From Gnetum montanum (lineage: Eukaryota; Streptophyta; Gnetopsida; Gnetales; Gnetaceae), in contig MNCI01030420.1 in NCBI GenBank assembly GCA_015680685.1, forward strand, positions 75,730 through 139,729: a stretch of DNA of 64,000 nucleotides. Direction: 5' to 3'. A program made the translations under genes and the position numbers. Positions 1-12,199 of this stretch are shown piece by piece (the first letter of the stretch is position 1; each line of letters begins with the position of its first letter). The notes under the pieces are model-generated. The model did no database searches and was not told where the DNA came from. It saw only the letters and a program-made list of their open reading frames with translations.

Positions 1-59
1 AATGTTGACATGGTTGGATTTGTGTATGAAATTGTAATTGGTTATTATAACAAAAATTT

Positions 60-330
60 AGCTAACCTTGTTGAATACTTTGACTCATTAAAGATTCCTA
101 TTTTTTCAAGTTACTTAGTCTATATAGTTCCTATAGTACATTTCTTGGAACAAATAAAATCTCACCAAAATGCTTAAGCAAAATTCTACATAAATCTACT
201 ACTAGTTTTCCTTAGAGAGAAAGATCCATAAGAAAAATAAAAATAGAGAGAGATTCAATGGATTTTAAAAGAAAAGAAGAAAGAAAATGGATTTATGTGG
301 AATCTCAAACATTTAAGCTTCCACATGCAA
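60..330. repeat. Diverged LTR-like fragment
   Basis: This stretch shares an ordered set of short matches with the LTR copies at about 6340-6540 and 18960-19170: a segment around 'acttagtctat', 'atgcttaagc', 'ctagtttt/ctagtacc', 'agagagaaag', and 'gattcaatggattt'. It is probably a third, much more diverged and truncated member of the same LTR family. No coding potential was seen. Homology was judged by eye only. Confidence 0.35.
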
Positions 331-414
331 TTTGCAAACCATTCTTTACAAGTAATCTTCCTCCTCCCCATTCCCCTTTTTTCTCTACCCTTGAAGCTCT
401 TTTTATAATGGCTT

Positions 415-575
415 TTGGGTAGTTACAATCATCATGGGAAATTCAGGTGTGTTATAAACATTATGGGAGTTAGTTATAATCATCATAAAAGCAAATGAGA
501 ATTAGTTATAACCACCATAGAGTTATAACCACTATTGGGGAAGTTATAACTACTATAAAGATAAAAGATATAGTT
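415..575. repeat. Short degenerate tandem repeat
   Basis: At least five imperfect copies of a unit close to 'agttataaccaccat' follow one another at irregular 20-40 base spacing (agttacaatcatcat, gttataaacattat, agttataatcatcat, agttataaccaccat, agttataaccactat, agttataactactat). It looks like a degenerate minisatellite with no coding role. Outside this repeat and the neighbouring LTR-like fragment I recognise nothing in positions 1-1190. Confidence 0.5.
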
Positions 576-1379
576 GAAATTTGTTCCATACATATAGGAC
601 ATTAAACAACTATCCCATAAATCTTAAATAATAAGTGCTTGCTTTTTTTTTTCTTTTTTTTTGACAAAGTGTTTTGAATCCTTTTGAACATAATTATGAA
701 ATGCACACATCAGCCCAGTAGATCACTTTTTAGAGTAGGTAAGCATCTATTTGAATAAAACATGCCAAGTTTCATAATTTCAAAGGTAAAAACAAACATT
801 ATAGTAGCTACCACAGCTTTTCATCTAAGGTTTTCTAGCCACTACTCTACAAGAAACCCAAATATGAAGCAGAAGCCTCATGCCTTCCTATCAAAGAAAT
901 TTGCAAAGATCCAAACCAAACCATACCATATCAGTATAGTTTCTAAAATGGGACCAAACTAGCAACTGTAGAAAATGCTAAGACCAAAACCAAAGTCATG
1001 GGGTAGCAACATGAGCAAGTTCAAGGCTAGAGGCACTAAAAGATGATGGTGTCAAAGGAGAAAGCGTAGGTGAAGATGATTGTGAAGATAGTTGCAAAAA
1101 AGATGTCAGCACCAATGGGTGCAGACATGGACCTGAACCTAGTTAGGATAATGACATGCTATAACTACATCATGTCCTAGGCTTCAAAACTAGTGGAGCT
1201 CATCATGATGGTGCCAGACACTAAGAGAGCTTGTGTAGTGCCATGGTTGCATGTCAAGCCAATGCACATGGCCTCCAAAATCATTGTCATCATTATCATG
1301 TCAAAGTTGCATTATTTTCTTTATGGAATGCATTTTTTGGAGGTTATGTTAAAGATGGGCTATGGTAGCAAACTTTGAG

Positions 1380-1956
1380 TGTGAGAGATGTCCTAGGTTA
1401 GAGATTCTCCTAAGCTCTACCCATGGTTCAGGGACCATGAAACACTTTGAGGCACCCTTACGTAGCACTCAAGTGTTAGAAAACCCATCCTAACTTGGCA
1501 ATACCAAGATAGAAGTATGACTCCCTCTTATTGCATCCCTTTCTAAGTCCTCTTCATACTACCCTCACACAAAGAATTACATGGCTCTAATTATGCAGTG
1601 GTCATAGATATGTAGGCAACCAAGACTAGGTAGTTTTGATGTAGTGCCTTGCCAAACCTTTTACCATATTATGAGGGGTCTAGGGATGAGGTGCCCCTTG
1701 TAGATGCATTGTCTCCACTTCCATCGATGATGTCTAAAAGCTATCTTTGTGTACTTTTTTGAAAAGTCCTCATTTGGAGTTTAGTTATTCTCCTTGAGGT
1801 GCATTCTTGTTTATTAAGAAGTTGTTGTGTTGTTTGCTCCCTTCAAGGGTTTGCTTGTATGTTAGATGTGTATTCCCTAGGTCTTCCATCCCAGATCCAT
1901 TTTATCTTAATGAATTCCTTGGGGTTCCAAACAATGTCATGGAAACATTGTTTTCA
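1380..1956 (+). repeat. 5' LTR of the 1380-4483 element
   Basis: It aligns along its length with 3940-4483; shared blocks include 'gaacactttgaggcaccctt', 'attgcatccctttcta', 'tgcattcttgtttattaaga' and 'ttccctaggtcttcca'. This copy has about 28 bases near 1580-1607 (around 'ggctctaattatgcagtgg') that the other lacks. Many substitutions separate the two, so the insertion is old. Confidence 0.8.
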
Positions 1957-3939
1957 AGTAATTAATGTTTGGGACTTATTACAAATAGTGGTCCCATGTT
2001 CTTGAACTCTTCAAGCTTATTTTTAGAGACAAGATATTGTTACCATGGTTAAGTTCATGAAATCTCCCTTGTGAGGCCATGTTGTTGATGTAGCCTGAAT
2101 GTCTATATCTCTTCTCTTATAAGCAAGGCATGATCCCATGTACTCTCTATCCATTTGAGGCTTCAAAGGGACTTCCTAGTCAGGGTTTTCTGGTAGACCT
2201 TCCTTGTTGTAAACCCTTCAAGGACAAATCGTGGAATTGTTTTGAGTTGGTAGTTGATGTTGGTGATTTCCATTCATTGTACTTTCAAATTATCTCAAGG
2301 ACTTGATCCTCCTGTGGGCAAAATATTGTTGACTCAAGTTTGTTCTTTGGGTCCAATGGTAATTGTTGTAAATGGGATGGACTAGTATGTATGAAATGAA
2401 AACCTAGATCTCCTATGGTGAAACCAAATTACCTCTCTTTGAAATTTTGAGGGATGAACTCTTTCACTTCTCAGTTTGATCTAAAGGTGGAATCAAATGT
2501 GGGTAAGACCTATGAATCTATCTTCCCTCAACTGGTAGCAATTTGACAAAATGGTTGTCCTGGATATGTGGACTACTTGGGCATGTATCGTGGCTATAGT
2601 GTAGTTAGGTTATTATCCTTATTTATGGAAAGAACCTCACAATGAGGATCTTTTCTTCATGTTCAAAAATCTAATAAAAGGTGTTGATTGTGATTTGTTG
2701 TTCCTAGCATGGTAGAAAAATTTAGATTCTAGGAACCTAGATGTTCCTTGGAAAATTCATGATTATGGTTATACTTGGAGATCATTCTACCTACTTTCTT
2801 AGGTAAACTATTTAGAAAATGGTGCTTGTTTCATCTCTTAGAGTGGGAAGTTAAGCTTATAAGATGTAAGTACAGCTGATCCTTTTCCATAAATGGGACA
2901 TTACAATTGTAATGGACCATGTGATTGTGAGTAGCATGAGACATGTGTTTGGAGGATTTTCTTGGGGTTGACTACCCAACATATCCTCCACTTGTCCAAG
3001 TCTTCAAGCAAGTGTTCTTATTGTTGGACTTCCTCTAATGATGTCAATGATAGACTGGGTTACTATGCTATGATGGCCTCATGGAGAAGTTTTCCAAAAA
3101 AAATTTTGAATCTTCTCTTTTGCTATTGAAATGGAATAGTATTGGATGATGAAATGTGGATTGCGATGTTGGTGCATCTTTGGACAACAATCTCAAATTT
3201 AAAAGATCTACCTTTGTACCTTATTTCAATGTGAGATCATGCTCAACTCCCTTCGTACTAGCCTAAACAAATGTGATGTGGGAAAAAAAAAAGAAAACAT
3301 GTGGATAATATAGACCTGGTTATCTAGTACATAGATGGCTAAATCAGTGAGATTCCATGGAACTTGATGCTAGAAGTAGAACTTGGAGTTTTGGAAAGCT
3401 TGAGTTGCTCTTAGAGAGATGGATCTTTTGGAGCATGTTCTCTCTTAGTTATGATTTTTCAATTCCATCAACAAGATGGGTAGTGGTCTTGTTGAGCCCT
3501 CAAAATTGATAAGAAAAACCAAGGGAATTGATGGATGCCAAGATGCCAATCAAAATAGAACTCAGTTGAACTTGTGAAAGAAGAACACGTCCTCTTGTAT
3601 AGGTATGGGTCTATGTAGAAAGACAAGTCTCTAGATCTAATAAGGATGATTCTAGGCAACACCTTAGAGATGTTGGCCCTTTGGGTTGGAATTCTTCCTC
3701 TTCTCATAGAGTAGGAAAATTTTTTAGGATTCCTCCAAGTGCCTTTTGTGTATCTTACAAGGTCTTGGATGGAAAGACATATCAAGTGTTGAGGTTATTA
3801 CCTTTCTTCAAGCCTAGCTTCAATTGAGTTAAGGAATTCGTCGGAGTTGATAGAGTTTCAAACCCATACTTGAACTATACTCTCGAAGTTATCTTAGGCT
3901 CCACTTTAAGGACATCACTTCTTTTGTGCAGGGGAGGAT

Positions 3940-4483
3940 TGTGAGAGATATCTTAAGGTAGAGGTTCTTTTGGGCTCTTCCCATGGTTTGGGGACCATGG
4001 AACACTTTGAGGCACCCTTGGGTGGCACTCAAGCATTAGAAAATCCATCCTAACATGGTAGTACCAAGCCAATAGTAGGATTCCCTTCTATTGCATCCCT
4101 TTCTAGGTCCTCTTCATACTATCCTCACATGGAGAACTACATGTAGGTCACTAAGACTAGATAGTTTTGGTGCAGTGCCTTGCTAAACCTTATACTAGAT
4201 CATGAGGGGTCTAGGGGTGAGGTGCCCCTTGTAGATGCATCATCTCCCCTTCCTCCAATGATGTCTACAAGGTGTCTTTGTGTACTTGCTTGCAAAGTAT
4301 TCATTTAGAGTTTAGTCATCTTCCTTGAGGTGCATTCTTGTTTATTAAGAAGTTGTGTTGTTCACTTACTTCCAAGGGTTACTCATATGTTAGAGGCATA
4401 TTCCCTAGGTCTTCCACCCCAAATCCATTTGATCTTAATGAACTCCTTGGGATTCAAAACAACGTTGGGGTAACATTGTTACA
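3940..4483 (+). repeat. 3' LTR of the 1380-4483 element
   Basis: Partner of the repeat at 1380-1956. It begins TGTGAGAGATATC directly after the purine tract and ends ...ACATTGTTACA. PPR coding sequence resumes in frame five bases beyond its end. Confidence 0.8.
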
Positions 4484-5010
4484 CTAAGAGTATTTTTATA
4501 GATGATAATGTAAGGCATCTAGTTAAATTAATTCATGTATGCCTATGTTTTGGATGCCTACACCAATGCTGTTGCACTAGAGCATGAAAAATATGTGTAT
4601 GGAATGCTTGTGAAGAGCCAATTCAAAGGATATGTTTATTATAGTTGTGTACTTGTGGATATGTATTCTAAATGCAGTTGTATTCTGAATGTAGAGATGT
4701 TATTTTAGAGAATGTAGAATAGGGATTTGGTTCTATGGACCATGATGATTTCTGGATATCCTCAAATTGGACAAGGTAGGGAGGCTATTGTGTTATTCAA
4801 GTAGATGTTGTAATGTAGCATTAGGGCTAATGATGTTACCTTCACTTTCCTACTTTCTTCTTGCAACCATGCTAGACTTTTGAGTCAAGGAATTAAGTTT
4901 TTGATTCCATGAGTAGAGAACATGGTTTGAAGCCTACAACCAAATAGTATGCCTACATTATTGACCTATTTGGCTAGACTAGATGACTTCATGAAGCACA
5001 AAGGTTTTCA

Positions 5011-6009
5011 AGTTTATAGATTAGTGGATAAATCCAATTTGACACAAATTTTGTGGGCTAAATGATGCACAAGCTAGAGGCATTGAAATAATGCACAATT
5101 TCATTCTATCATCTTTTAAACCTTTAAAATAGTAATTGAATTGTGGTATAATTCACTTGGTTATAGCATACATCTATGAGGTTTGCAGTGAGGAATCTTA
5201 ACATTGATGTGACTAACTTGTAATTTTAATGTTGTTATAACCCACACTTTTCCCTTTACCAACTTCATCATGCAAGCCTATTTAAAGATGTGAAGATCCC
5301 AAAGAGCCATGATTCATGCTGAAAAAAGACTATGCAGATAGCATATGTCATAAGACCTATTTGTTGTTCCATTGTCATAACGTACATCAATGTCAATGAT
5401 AGAAACTCATTTATAATCAAAATCTAGATCTAACTAAACAACAAGGGCTTGGACAAGTTTATATATTCTAGATGATGGAATCATGAAATTCTAAAAGTAG
5501 TGTAAGTCTCCCAGAGTGTCAATTTTTTTGTTAAAATGTATAGTAGCCCTTATAGCACCACAACCTCATAAAGCCTACTCCATTAAATAGTCAAAATATG
5601 CCAACACTACCCAAGGTTACATTTAGGAATTCATGATTGTCATGTTTCTATTATTGGATTTTTTTTCAAAGGTTGGACACCATTGAGTGCATCTACAAAT
5701 GGATTTTAGCTCTATGGAATGATACCAACTTTCAATTTCTTTCATGAATGTCTAATGGAAGAGTTTGAGTTTATGCAACGCATTTTCAATGTTCTGCAAT
5801 GCATAGACATTATGAAAGATTTGTAAATGATATTGTAGACTAGAATTATATCATCCTTCAAATTTAGGAACATTATTCATGTTAAGTCATTTAATTTTGT
5901 TATTCCTTTGATGCCTAGTAGAAATTTGAACTCCTTCTTAAAAAATTGATCATGTTCCTTGTAGTAAGAAATGGTTCATCATAGTCATTGTGTTCACAAT
6001 GGTGCATGT
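5011..6009. other. No recognisable feature
   Basis: AT-rich sequence between the PPR pseudogene and the large minus-strand retrotransposon. Short open stretches exist on both strands, but none matches a family I know. It is probably decayed repeat DNA. Confidence 0.4.
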
Positions 6010-6773
6010 TGGTGATAATTTTGCTCTATCACTATTTCTTTTTTCCTTTTCTGGTAACAAGAGACCAATGGTGGGAAAAGTTTCATTTAACACCAACATT
6101 TATCTCCTCATTACGATGAAAATTATAAGGCTGAGAGCTCTTTCAAAGACTCAAGTTTATATGCTTACTAGTTTATGGACATACTAAGGCTTAGATACCT
6201 CCAAATAAAACTCAATGATTATAGAGAACTATATGTTTTGGACCAACATTCAGCATAAACCTCACAATAATCTATTTTGGGAGCTTAAGAGTATGTTGCA
6301 ATTTTATAAAAAGATTTAGCCCTTTTACTCTATTCTATAAGCAAATAAATTTTTGGCTATATTAGAGTTACTTGGTCTACAAAATCTCAATCATATGCTA
6401 CCTACACTAATCATCCTTTTATCCAATGCTTAAGTGCAATTCAAAAAATCTATTACCAATCTTTCCTAGAGAGAAAATTCTATGAGAAAAACTAGAAATG
6501 GAGAAATGTTTAATGGATTTATAGAAATAAAATAGTAAAATTGCATAAAATTTTAAACATTGAAGACAAGCTACTATTGGCATCAGTAAAAATTTTGGAA
6601 AATAAAGTTGTTCGATTAGTCAATAATACCAAAAATTGCTCAATCCTTAGCTTAAACTACTAGCTGCAAGGCACATTATAATCTTAACTACTAGCTAAGA
6701 AACTATGATAAAGTAAGAAAATAAAAATAACTCATTGAATAGAAGTAAATAAGTTGATCAAGTTTGAACTTCA
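6010..6773 (-). repeat. 3' LTR of the Tat-like element
   Basis: It aligns with 18653-19409 over nearly its full length, with shared blocks such as 'aacatttatctcct', 'gcttactagttta', 'gatacctccaaataaa', 'aatgcttaagtgcaattc' and 'tagtcaataataccaaaaat'. Many substitutions and small indels separate the copies, so insertion was not recent. The outer end is set by alignment and could be off by several bases. Confidence 0.75.
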
Positions 6774-6957
6774 AATGTCATTATATAAAAATATTCCTCC
6801 AATATCGAAGAGTTAGTTCCTCATAGATTTTCTTGTTATTACTATAACTACTGTTGTTATTTCTCTCTTAATTTTTATTACTCTAGCATTTTATTTTCTT
6901 GTAGCTAACTTTTGATCTTCATAGCTTAACTTTTACTTTTCTTATGTCTCAAACTCT

Positions 6958-8530
6958 AGCATATTCAACTCCATTCAAGGGGAAACTTTCATCTGGTATT
7001 GCTTCCTCTAGTTCTAGTAGCTTCCAAGAAAATTAATTTTCTACCATCTGGGCTAAGTATTCTTCTAAGAGGTCTCTAGCTAAAGGATGATCCATGTCAT
7101 CCATCCATCTACATACATCAATGATTGAAGCATCATGAAATATAACCAATAACTTCATTAATAGAATCCTATTTAATTTTGTTGGAGCTTCATCTTTAGC
7201 CTAATTTACCTATTTATTAGTCGATAATGATAGACTACATTTGTTTCATATGGCTAATGAACCCTTTTAGTCTTACTCTTTGAATATATTCTTCTTAGAG
7301 CTAGAAGAAAACTCCATGGCTCTTTCTATCTTCTACCCATTACTCTCAAATGTCCTATGATGATGAATTCCCAAAATTTGAATTTTATATAAAAAACCTT
7401 CTTATGCTTATAATCATACTATAGAGTACTTTCCCACATCTGGCATCCTACTTCCAAAGCTACCAAATATGGAGCCACAAATCTAGGTGACTTTAAGATC
7501 TTTCCTTTGAAATGTGCCATTAGAATGTGGGTATAACGAACATGTAGAAAGATTTCCCCATGACATTATCTCATTACTTCATTAATGACTTGTTGCTCCA
7601 ATGTTGGTGAAAAAACTCTCAAAATAGCTTGATCAAATGGAGATACATGTAATTCATCAAGAAATCTAATGCCTATACATCAAAATAGCTTCTTTGGTAG
7701 ACAACTAAAAAGAAATCATAACAAAGGTCTTTTGAACGAGCTCTTCTTTATGATACATAATCAAGAAAAATTGGGGTGATTCTCTTAGGCTCAAGAACTT
7801 TACCTAATAGATAATCTTAAAAATAAGCTAAAACTCAATGGAATCCACTATTCATGAATTCCTAAAAGGCTTTGCTGTAATGCATCATTCATATACTAAA
7901 TGGGAAAGTAATTTATTTTCTAAAGCTACCTAGGCCCAAACATGATAATCAATGACTAAATTAATTTCACATTCAAAACAAAAATGTAAAGCTAAAATGA
8001 AAATTCTATGATGGAACTTGAGCTCCAAAGTCTCCATAATGACATTTCTATTTCCCCATGCCTTTGCCAAATTAGCTGATGGCAGCTTGACAATTCTTCC
8101 AAATTTGGGATGGCTTCATAATTTACTGCTTAATACTTCCTTATTGAACTAACAAGTTTCTATCTCTATAATATCTAGTTCAATAATTTCATAAAGCTCA
8201 TATGCCTTCTTAAAACTAATAGCAATGTAATGCTTTGTATTTTCCCTATAGCACAGCTTGTCCTTTTTGTACATTATTTCTACTATAAGGTGATTTAGGA
8301 CATCTCTGATGAGGTTTGCCATGGGCCTAAACCCAAGCTTATGGAGCCCTATTTTCTTATATATCTCCTACCATTCTTTCATTGAATTTGTGGATTCAAG
8401 GCCTAATTTTTCTATTAAATCATGATCTTCGTCAAAGCTAAATAATTTCACTTCTTCCACTTCTTGTAACATCAGTCCATTGTTAAAGCTAATAAATATT
8501 TAGGTTGAAGTATTATAAGTATTGAGAGGA
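6958..8530 (-). pseudogene. Unrecognised ORF downstream of integrase in the Tat-like element
   Basis: Minus-strand reading gives about 500 codons of protein-like sequence broken by a few stops and frame changes. In order it includes VKLFSFDEDHDLIEKLGLES, LGFRPMANLIRDVLNHLIVE and KKAYELYEIIELDIIEIE (about 8480-8160); GRIVKLPSANLAKAWGNRNV, FCFECEINLVIDYHVWA (about 8110-7920); HVSPFDQAILRVFSPTLEQQ, FLHVRYTHILMAHFKGKILK (about 7660-7445); and IIDVCRWMDDMDHPLARDLL with EEYLAQMVEN (about 7150-7040). The residue mix, with amphipathic and acidic stretches, is that of a folded protein rather than random translation. I do not recognise the family. By position it corresponds to the extra 3' ORF that Tat and Athila elements often carry. 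Confidence 0.6.
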
Positions 8531-8939
8531 AAAAAAGGAATCAATGTCCTAAAATTTCATAAGTGCCTCTTTAATCTCTTTTTGATATATTTTGGTTGTT
8601 TTTCTAATGAAGTTTGTATGGAATCTGGAGACACTCCTTTGCACTTCACTGATAACTCTATCCCTACTCTTAGCTCTATTTCAACTCTTGGCTCTATTTT
8701 TTAATGATTCTATGTTTGCAATCTACCTAGATACTACTTATTAATATTCAAATATTTTTTCTTTAATTCACTCTCTTTTAGAAAAGGTTTTTGGCTAAGT
8801 TATTGACATGCTGTAAGCTTTGATTTCACTAACCTACTTCATAAAAAACATAAGAGTTTAGACTTAGTGTCTTAACCAATTCTTGTCGATGCAACTTCTA
8901 TTTTCATATATCCTTATCTTAGCGATGACATTAGCTTAT

Positions 8940-10420
8940 AGAACCATTTTTTAACTTTCTTGTAGAGCTAAGTTTAATTTTACAAACTATTTTAAAGAAT
9001 AACTAACACGGTAGAGTGGTTCTTGAGCTTCCTCAAAAAATTGGATTTTGGTTCTACAAGTTGTGTTATATCCTTCATCCTTTTACTCATAATATATTAA
9101 GCTAGATTAAAATTTAGTGCACATATGCATAAATTAAAATTTTATCCTTTGTGAGCCTAAGATGAGATCCATTTATCTTGATGTGGCTTCCAGAATGATT
9201 TTAGATTTTCCTTGTAAAACTAACTTTCAATTCTATGAACTTGTACCAAATATAAAGCTGATATGATATGGCTTCTTGAGAGTCCATTTTAAAAGTTGAC
9301 TCTTCTAGGTTAACAAACTTATTGACTTTTTAAAGTTCATGTATCTTGTAGAACTAATTTAAAGCCTACTCGTAGAGCTAGGTTTTGGTTTTATAAATTC
9401 ATTCTACAAAGGAATGGAAGAACCATTCATGTTCTTGCTTGTAGAACCAAATTTCTATAAGTGATGCCATTTTTCAAAAACTGATGTGGCATCAAAAAAA
9501 TGTCTAATTTGTAGAATTACTCTTTGGTTCTACAAATGAGCTTCTTTTACTATTTTAATTCTACTTGTATTTACATGGCAGAGTTAATTTTAAGCTTCTT
9601 CGTAGGGCTAAGTTTCAGCTTTATAAATTGATTCTATGAATAATCTGACATGGCAAAATCATTTTTGCACTCACTTGTAGAACTAAATTTTAACTCTACA
9701 AGTGATGACCTTTTTATAAAGCTGATGTGGTATAGCCAATTTTACACTTGCTTGTAGAGTCAAATTTTGGCTTTATGAGCAATGTCCTCTTTCTAAAGCT
9801 AACATGGTAGAATTGATTCTAATTCTATTTGTAGAGCTAAATTCTAATTCTTCATACAAGCGTATTTCAATATGCTTTAATAATGTGAATTGTAGAACTA
9901 ATTTTAAGACTATTTGTAGAACCGAAATAAACTTCTATATAATTGTTCTAAAAAGGAACTAATGTGGCAAAGCCAATTTTGCACTTGCCTATAGAACCAA
10001 ATTCTAGTTCTATGAGCAATGCCTTTTTCTGGAAGGTTGATGTGGTGGAACCAAGAACTGTGTTTCATGTAGAACTATTTTTAACCTTATGAACCTTCCC
10101 ATCTTAGTAAAGTTGAGTTGGTAAAGCTACTTTTACTTTGTTGGTAGAACCATTTTCTAGTTCTACAAACAATGCTTACTTTTGAGCTATTTCTTCAAAA
10201 AAGAAGTGCCAAGTCACATCGCTTTCACTCTTTTTGTAGAACTAATTCTTTATTCTACTAACCCTCTTTGCATGATGACTTACATGAGATTCACATTTGA
10301 GACTAATTTTAATCCTTACCCATGCTTTCTTCTTGCAAACCTAACTCAAATAGAACTATTCTATAGAGCTAATTTCTTAGTTTTGTTATGCTACTTTACC
10401 TATTTAAATTGATTAAGTTA
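8940..10420 (-). repeat. Degenerate ~77-bp tandem array with a hairpin in each unit
   Basis: About 15-18 diverged units repeat every 70-95 bases. An approximate plus-strand consensus runs 'gatgcctttttctaaagctg' then 'atgtggyagaaccaatttt' then 'gcacttgcttgtagaacc' then 'aaattttggttctacaag'. Its last part is self-complementary (CTTGTAGAACC.../...GGTTCTACAAG), so each unit can fold into a stem of about 10-12 bp. Clear units lie near 9440, 9510, 9600, 9676, 9750, 9828, 9985, 10065, 10140 and 10233. It sits between integrase and the 3' ORF of the Tat-like element. Tandem arrays in this position are known in Tat/Ogre-like elements. Confidence 0.7.
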
Positions 10421-12199
10421 GCTTTGGATTGAATCCCTTTTTCTTGAAATGATAAGGTTTCCTCTACGCTCAACTATTCAATCTAAAGCTAATCTCACGT
10501 TGAGATGAAACTGGCCTTTAAACTTTTTGGATTCATTTTCAATGGTTCTAACTCTATTAATAAGCTAAAACAATGTTTCTTTTTACTAGGTTAAACTCAC
10601 ACAAGTTTTATCCTTAATAGACCATTAACAATATCACGTAATGCAAATATAATTTAAAACCTTCATTTCTTAGACTAATTGAAATCTCATGAGCTTATAT
10701 GATCAATATATCATAATGTTTTGGACTATTAATTTAGCTTTAAAATCCTCCTTTCAAAATAAATTTCTTCAAAATGAATTTAATCTTGCCAACAGTTCCA
10801 TAGAAGTTTTCTTAAATACTTACTACCATTTAGGGCTTATTTTTCACACACCAATATGGTGCGAAAAATCTTAGCTCAATCTCATCACATAATTATAGCT
10901 TTCACACAAAAGAATAAGCTTGATATTTTAAGTTCATATTTGTTCCATGAAAGTGGCTATTGTTGCAATAACATGGTCAAGCATTTTATCAAACATTTCC
11001 TTCTAATAGTTTTGACTAGACTCATAGTGTTGATCTTACAAAGAGCTCTCTAAAACTTTTGAACTCTATTATGCTACACAAACTTGAACATTATTTTTGT
11101 GCAATTACCCATTCTTTGTTGATTAGAGATCAAAGAATTAAGCCCTACTTCATTAATGAACAAAATGTTACAACATTTCTCGTCCTCCTTTTTCTCAAAA
11201 GATCATTATGCTAAAGCTCTTAGAACAAGAAGATTTCGTTCATTCTTTTGGATCAATACTTAATGAAATTTTTGCAATTATGTATAATGAAAATTTTTAG
11301 AGCTAGAAATCCTTCTAAAACTTGTACAAGGCAACATAGGTACTTGAAGAAGTTATGAACTAAGGCTTAAAAAGAAAATATTTCTTTGAGAAAAATTCTT
11401 ATCAAGCTTAAGACTTGAAAGTATAAAAACCTAGTGCAATCTAAATGTTGTATAAAATATACATATACCTACTTAACTTTAGCTATCTAGAAACTAGTTA
11501 AATGATGAATAGAAAATGGTCACCATAACCTTCCTAAGCATCTTTCTTTCAAAGGCTTCATCATACTTAATTTTAGTTACAACTTCAGCTATCCTTTCAT
11601 CTTCCTAATTTGGATTATTTTCTCCTGCTTTGGTCATTCTACTACCTTTGCTAAATGATTTCCTTTTTAATTAGTTTGAGAGGATCCTCTTTGCCTTTCC
11701 TCCAGACTCATGTTATGTTTGTAAATTTGAGCTGGATCCTTGATTTTTCTGTGAGCTTGCCTAATCGGTAGCTTGTAAGATGAAAACTTCTTTCCATGAA
11801 TCTAAATTATTCATATTTTTCTCATTATTATTTAGTCTTATAATTCTTGAATATTGATTGTAATCATCCCAAACCTGAGCATGAATAGAGCAACCATTTA
11901 TCATCAGAGAAAATGTGTCGACTAACCATGTCAAGTAAGGATAATTGTATAGAGCTTCATAGCTTCAAGCTTTGGAATATTCCCTAATGATATGCTTAGG
12001 GTAACATCTAGATAGATAAGGGATGAAAAGCCTTGTCCTTGCCATTTTTTAAGGTGTTCTGAACTCACAAGTTTTTAGCTAATGGAAATACTAACCAAGG
12101 TTCTCAAAAATTCTTGCCATTGTAACAACTAGCTTAAATTCTTATTAAATTCTCATTAAGCTTATTTATTAACTTTTAAAACAAACCACTATATACATA
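10421..12199 (-). other. Post-integrase spacer of the Tat-like element
   Basis: AT-rich sequence with many stops. On the minus strand, about 11640-11520 reads MTKAGENNPN followed after one stop by EDERIAEVVTKIKYDEAFER. That could be the start of the 3' ORF whose main body lies beyond the tandem array, but the link is a guess. Nothing else here was recognisable. Confidence 0.35.

Larger units (their letters stand above)
1380..4483 (+). mobile_element. Non-autonomous LTR retrotransposon
   Basis: Two direct repeats of about 577 and 544 bases (1380-1956 and 3940-4483), both beginning TGTGAGAGAT and ending in CA, enclose about 2.0 kb. A purine-rich tract (gcaggggaggat, 3928-3939) abuts the 3' copy as a polypurine tract would, so the element reads on the plus strand. 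The flanks TTGAG (1375-1379) and CTAAG (4484-4488) look like a diverged 5-bp target duplication. The interior has only short ORFs and no recognisable gag, protease, RT or integrase, and I found no primer-binding site. I infer a non-autonomous (LARD-like) element or a badly decayed one. It lies inside a PPR gene. Confidence 0.8.
1190..5010 (+). pseudogene. PPR-repeat protein gene split by an LTR retrotransposon
   Basis: Pentatricopeptide-repeat proteins bind organellar RNA in plastids and mitochondria. The 5' part (to 1379) ends with a recognisable PPR helix, LWNAFFGGYVKDGL (1321-1362), preceded in a shifted frame by a degraded MYAKCG-like segment. The 3' part (from 4484) continues with LRVF, then YAYVLDAYTNAVALEH, LVDMYSKCSC, NRDLVLWTMMISGYPQIGQG and VTFTFLLSSCNHA, then after a frameshift near 4910 HGLKPTTK.YAYIIDLFG, the usual end of a PLS-class PPR tract. 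In-frame stops sit where PPR consensus has Q, W or R codons. An LTR element (1380-4483) separates the halves. The gene is therefore dead. Its start and any E/DYW domain were not found. The family call is strong; the 5' limit is uncertain. Confidence 0.75.

Noticed and set aside
3468-3785. 105-codon minus-strand open frame in the 1380-4483 element
   Set aside because: No recognisable domain, on the strand opposite to the element, no homologue known to me.
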